NCBI GenBank assembly: GCA_937915145.1
Contig: CALDNT010000292.1
Span: forward strand, 1 to 33,552
Direction of reading: 5' to 3'
Length of the DNA stretch: 33,552 nt
Origin: an uncultured Reyranella sp.
Lineage (GTDB): Bacteria; Pseudomonadota; Alphaproteobacteria; Reyranellales; Reyranellaceae
In this document: piece by piece, positions 31,519 to 33,552 of the stretch
How the letters are laid out: every line of letters starts with the position of its first letter
How positions within the stretch are numbered: the first letter of the stretch is position 1
Translations under genes and position numbers: made by a program
Notes under the pieces: model-generated
What the model was told of the DNA's origin: nothing
Database searches by the model: none
Seen by the model: only the letters and a program-made list of their open reading frames with translations

Positions 31519-32736
31519 ATGAACGCCGCGACCCGCGCAAACGCCCTGCCGATCCTGATTGCCGCCTCGGTGATGATGAGCTTGGCGATGGGCATGCGTC
31601 AGTGCCTGGGGCTTTTCCTGCCGCCGATGACGCAGGCGCTTTCCATGTCGGCATCGGATTTCACCTTCGCGATCGCGGTCCAGAACATCGTCTGGGGTCT
31701 GGCGCAGGCGCCGCTGGGCGCGGTGGCCGATCGTTGGGGGTTGCGTCCGGTGATGGTGCTGGGCGCAGCGGCCTATGTCGCCGCGATGGCGGTGATGGCA
31801 GCCGCCACCGGGACGGGGACGTTCCTGCTGGCGCAGAGCCTGATCGGCGTCGGCATCGCCTGCACCGGATCGTCGCTCGCCATGACGGCGGCCGCGCGGG
31901 CCGCCTCGCCCGAGCGGCGCAGCGTGATCCTGGGCATCGTCGGTGCCTTCTCCTCGGTCGGCACGCTGGTGATCGCGCCCGCGCTGCAGGGGCTGCTCGG
32001 CGTATGGGACTGGCGATGGGGCGCGGTGCTGTTCGTGGTTCTGGCGGCCGCGATGGTGCCGGCGGCGGTGATCACCGGCCGGGTCGACCGCCTGCCCCAG
32101 CCGTCGCTGCAGCGCGCCTCGGCGGGTGCTGCGATCGCCGAGGCGCTGCGCAACCGCCGCTTCGTCGTGCTGTGCTGCACGCATTTCGTCTGCGGGCTGC
32201 AGCTCATCTTCGTCAACACGCACCTGCCGAACTACCTTGCGATCTGCGGCCTGGACCCGATGCTCGGTGCCTCCGCGATGGCCATCATCGGCGGCATCAA
32301 CATCGCGGGCTGCCTGCTGGCCGGCTGGCTCGGCCAGCGCTATCTCAAGAACGTCCTGCTCGGGCTGACCTATCTCGCGCGCTCCGCCGTGCTCGCGATC
32401 TATTTCATGCTGCCGCCCACGCCCGCGACGACGATCCTCTTCGCCGCGGCGATGGGCATGCTGTGGCTGGGCGTCATTCCGCTGGTGTCGGGCTATGTCG
32501 CCGACCTGTTCGGCACGCGCAACATGGCGACGCTTCTGGGCGTGTCGTTCGTCATCCACCAGATGGGCTCGGTCGTCGGCGCCTGGGGCGGCGGCCTGAT
32601 CTTCGATGCGTTCGGCAACTACGACCTGGCCTGGCGGTTCGGCGTGTCGCTGGGCATCGTGGCGGGCCTCGTGCAGATCGTCTTCGGCGGACCCTCCGGC
32701 ACGTGGTCGAGGGCCGGGCTCCGCCCGGCCGGATGA
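31519..32736 (+). CDS. MFS transporter
   Basis: 405 aa, about 12 membrane segments. The loop-2/3 motif GAVADRWGLRPVMVLG (major-facilitator motif A form) is clear, and the N-terminus MSLAMGMRQCLGLFLPPMTQAL is typical of a broad alphaproteobacterial carboxylate/drug-type MFS group. The substrate is unknown. The ATG at 31519 gives a family-like start; the ribosome site is weak (GGCTGG), and the open frame to 31351 runs inside the GFA gene. A strong GC hairpin lies over its last codons and another just after the stop (see the terminator entries). Confidence 0.88.
   Translation: MNAATRANALPILIAASVMMSLAMGMRQCLGLFLPPMTQALSMSASDFTFAIAVQNIVWGLAQAPLGAVADRWGLRPVMVLGAAAYVAAMAVMAAATGTGTFLLAQSLIGVGIACTGSSLAMTAAARAASPERRSVILGIVGAFSSVGTLVIAPALQGLLGVWDWRWGAVLFVVLAAAMVPAAVITGRVDRLPQPSLQRASAGAAIAEALRNRRFVVLCCTHFVCGLQLIFVNTHLPNYLAICGLDPMLGASAMAIIGGINIAGCLLAGWLGQRYLKNVLLGLTYLARSAVLAIYFMLPPTPATTILFAAAMGMLWLGVIPLVSGYVADLFGTRNMATLLGVSFVIHQMGSVVGAWGGGLIFDAFGNYDLAWRFGVSLGIVAGLVQIVFGGPSGTWSRAGLRPAG
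32712..32730 (+). terminator. GC hairpin at the 3' end of the MFS coding sequence
   Basis: GGCCGGGC and GCCCGGCC form a perfect 8-bp stem with a TCC loop, ending 4 bases before the TGA at 32734. No T-run follows. It probably acts as an RNA-stabilising or Rho-assisting structure rather than as a classical intrinsic terminator. Confidence 0.4.
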
Positions 32737-32742
32737 GCGGCA

Positions 32743-32763
32743 GGACATTGCATAGCAATGTCC
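32743..32763. terminator. Perfect 9-bp hairpin downstream of the MFS gene
   Basis: GGACATTGC and GCAATGTCC with an ATA loop start 7 bases after the MFS stop. A third short stem (AGTCAT/ATGACT, 32788-32803) follows. There is no T-run, so the terminator assignment is moderate. The very regular structure makes a transcript 3'-end role likely. Confidence 0.5.
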
Positions 32764-32833
32764 GGGAGCGTCGAAGGACGTCCGCCCAGTCATCATCATG
32801 ACTCAGAGGTTCTCTCCCCCCCCGGCGTTGTAA

Positions 32834-33098
32834 ACAGCGCCGATGGGCATTGAAGGGAGATCAAACTGGGCTATCGCGCCGAGTTCGCGGCGATCGAGGA
32901 CCCGGCGGAGCGCTTAAACTCGCCGAGGACAAGCTTGCGAAGGCCTATGACGCCGGCAAGGCGTTGAACCGCTCGACCAAATTCATGCTCGATGACTTGG
33001 GCAAACAGGACGGTGATGGCACAGGCTTCAATGTGTCCAGCCTGCAGGATGTGGGGCGGCAGGCGCTAGCCAGTCTTGCGTGTGTCTGCAGGCTATAG
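32834..33098 (+). pseudogene. Decayed C-terminal fragment of an acyl-CoA carboxylase carboxyltransferase (beta) subunit
   Basis: Read across three frames, the segment encodes TAPMGIEG, then EIKLGYRAEFAAIEDPAER, then LKLAEDKLAKAYDAGKALN followed by RSTKFMLDD. This matches the C-terminal pattern of propionyl/acetyl/methylcrotonyl-CoA carboxylase beta chains (MGIEGAVKLGYRKEL, then EDPAER, AYERGKAIN, and an E-I-D-D ending). Two single-base losses are implied, one near 32857 and one near 32913. After DD (32996) the expected VIDPADTR is missing, and the last frame runs to a TAG at 33096-33098. The N-terminal ~450 residues are absent. The match is from memory of the family. The strand and fragment order fit a relic left by deletion. 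Confidence 0.55.
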
Positions 33099-33221
33099 AC
33101 ATACCAGGAATGGCCCTTCTCGTGCCCGTTCGCGGAGACCCGCTCTAGATCAACTTTTACCGCCCTCCGCGGCTGCATCGCGCTATATTGGCGGTGTCCG
33201 TTGTGTAAGAAGTGAGGTCCA
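33099..33221. promoter_or_regulatory. Upstream region of the ModA-like gene
   Basis: It contains a weak inverted repeat ACCGCC/GGCGGT (33159-33164 and 33190-33195), TATATT at 33184-33189 as a possible -10 without a matching -35, and GAGG (33214-33217) as the ribosome-binding site of the next gene. Nothing else is recognised. Confidence 0.3.
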
Positions 33222-33552
33222 GTGGCATCGCCGTCGTCTGTCGCCGTCATGAGCGGTCTCGCCCTCGAGGTGGCCGTCAATCGCTGGCTGAAACCGTCCT
33301 TCGAGGCCGCATCGCCCTGGCGCCTGGAGATCGACTGGCGTCCGACCACCGCCATCATGAAGTCGATCGCCGAAGGGCAGCGTGCCGACGTCGTCATCGC
33401 CATCGACGGCGCCATGGACAAGCTCTGCGCCGACCGCATCGTGCGTCCCGAGACCCGCGTCTGTCTCGCCGACTCGATCCTGGGCGTCGGCATCGCTGAG
33501 GGCGCGCCAAAGCCCGACGTCTCGACGGTCGAGGCGTTCAAGCGGGCGCTGG
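33222..33552 (+). CDS. ModA-like (SBP_bac_11) substrate-binding protein, 3' end outside window
   Basis: 110 complete codons are visible and the frame runs off the right edge. The pattern is that of molybdate-type or similar extracytoplasmic binding proteins: MSGLALEVAVNRWLKPSFE, a first strand ending in WRLEIDWRPT, IMKSIAEGQRADVVIAIDGAMDKL, and then RVCLADSILGVGIAEGAPKPD. No signal peptide is visible, which is unusual for the class and may mean a cytosolic sensor or an unusual start. The GTG at 33222 is used because TGA lies in frame three codons upstream and GAGG precedes it; an ATG at 33249 is an alternative. Ligand unknown. Confidence 0.7.
   Translation, partial: MASPSSVAVMSGLALEVAVNRWLKPSFEAASPWRLEIDWRPTTAIMKSIAEGQRADVVIAIDGAMDKLCADRIVRPETRVCLADSILGVGIAEGAPKPDVSTVEAFKRAL

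Noticed and set aside
32816-32823. Run of eight C residues
   Set aside because: Possible slippery tract, but it is outside any coding frame I can support, so no phase-variation claim is made.
1-33552. tRNA, rRNA, CRISPR arrays, insertion sequences, phage or toxin-antitoxin genes
   Set aside because: I looked for cloverleaf-like stems, regularly spaced repeats, transposase/integrase motifs and small paired genes, and found none that held up.

Overview
The window is GC-rich, densely packed chromosomal DNA of a free-living, metabolically versatile Alphaproteobacterium. The lineage call is an inference. It rests on strong G/C third-position preference, three crotonases, an NdvA/ChvA-like glucan-type exporter, a ModA-like binding protein, and an accessory catabolic gene content that recalls Bradyrhizobium or Reyranella relatives. 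I see no rRNA, tRNA, CRISPR array, transposase, integrase or phage gene. Genes lie on both strands in short operons. Divergent pairs are separated by 38-120 bp, and several convergent pairs overlap at their 3' ends.

Layout. 1-350: tail of a charged protein whose 3' end runs through a REP-like palindrome. 351-4471: a catabolic block with amidohydrolase and crotonase (minus strand, ATGA overlap), a 2-oxopent-4-enoate hydratase-like protein and an MFS transporter (plus strand). 4404-6849: lipoprotein, second crotonase, beta-carbonic anhydrase and a VOC protein. 6893-10479: serine-glyoxylate-type class V aminotransferase, divergent from a glutamate-1-semialdehyde-aminomutase-like class III enzyme followed by an SMP-30 lactonase. 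10493-13028: Rid protein divergent from an ADP-forming acyl-CoA synthetase. 13078-16052: TVP38/DedA-like membrane protein, phenylalanine 4-hydroxylase divergent from an Lrp/AsnC regulator, and a threonine dehydratase-like enzyme. 16100-19061: M20 amidohydrolase and NdvA-like exporter. 19133-21704: complete NMT1/THI5-type ABC importer (binding protein, ATPase, permease). 21750-24276: HpaI-type aldolase divergent from aldose 1-epimerase and an SDR. 24273-25812: two membrane proteins of unknown role. 25793-29062: alpha/beta hydrolase, MgtC/DUF4010 membrane protein, third crotonase and a small membrane protein. 29210-30613: secreted protein of unknown function. 30999-32736: GFA-family protein and a second MFS transporter. 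32737-33221: hairpins and a decayed carboxyltransferase fragment. 33222-end: start of a ModA-like binding protein.

The recurring theme is uptake and breakdown of small organic acids, amino acids, aromatic compounds and sugars. Phenylalanine hydroxylase beside an Lrp regulator, and the amidohydrolase/crotonase/hydratase/transporter block, are the clearest functional modules. The most interesting non-coding signals are the palindrome read into the first gene, a nested set of inverted repeats covering the lrp promoter and ribosome-binding site, a hairpin that hides the ribosome-binding site of a small membrane protein, a 12-bp palindrome between the Rid and acyl-CoA synthetase genes, and the frameshifted carboxyltransferase relic. 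I did not find a clearly new multi-gene system. The best candidates are described as separate findings with their limits.
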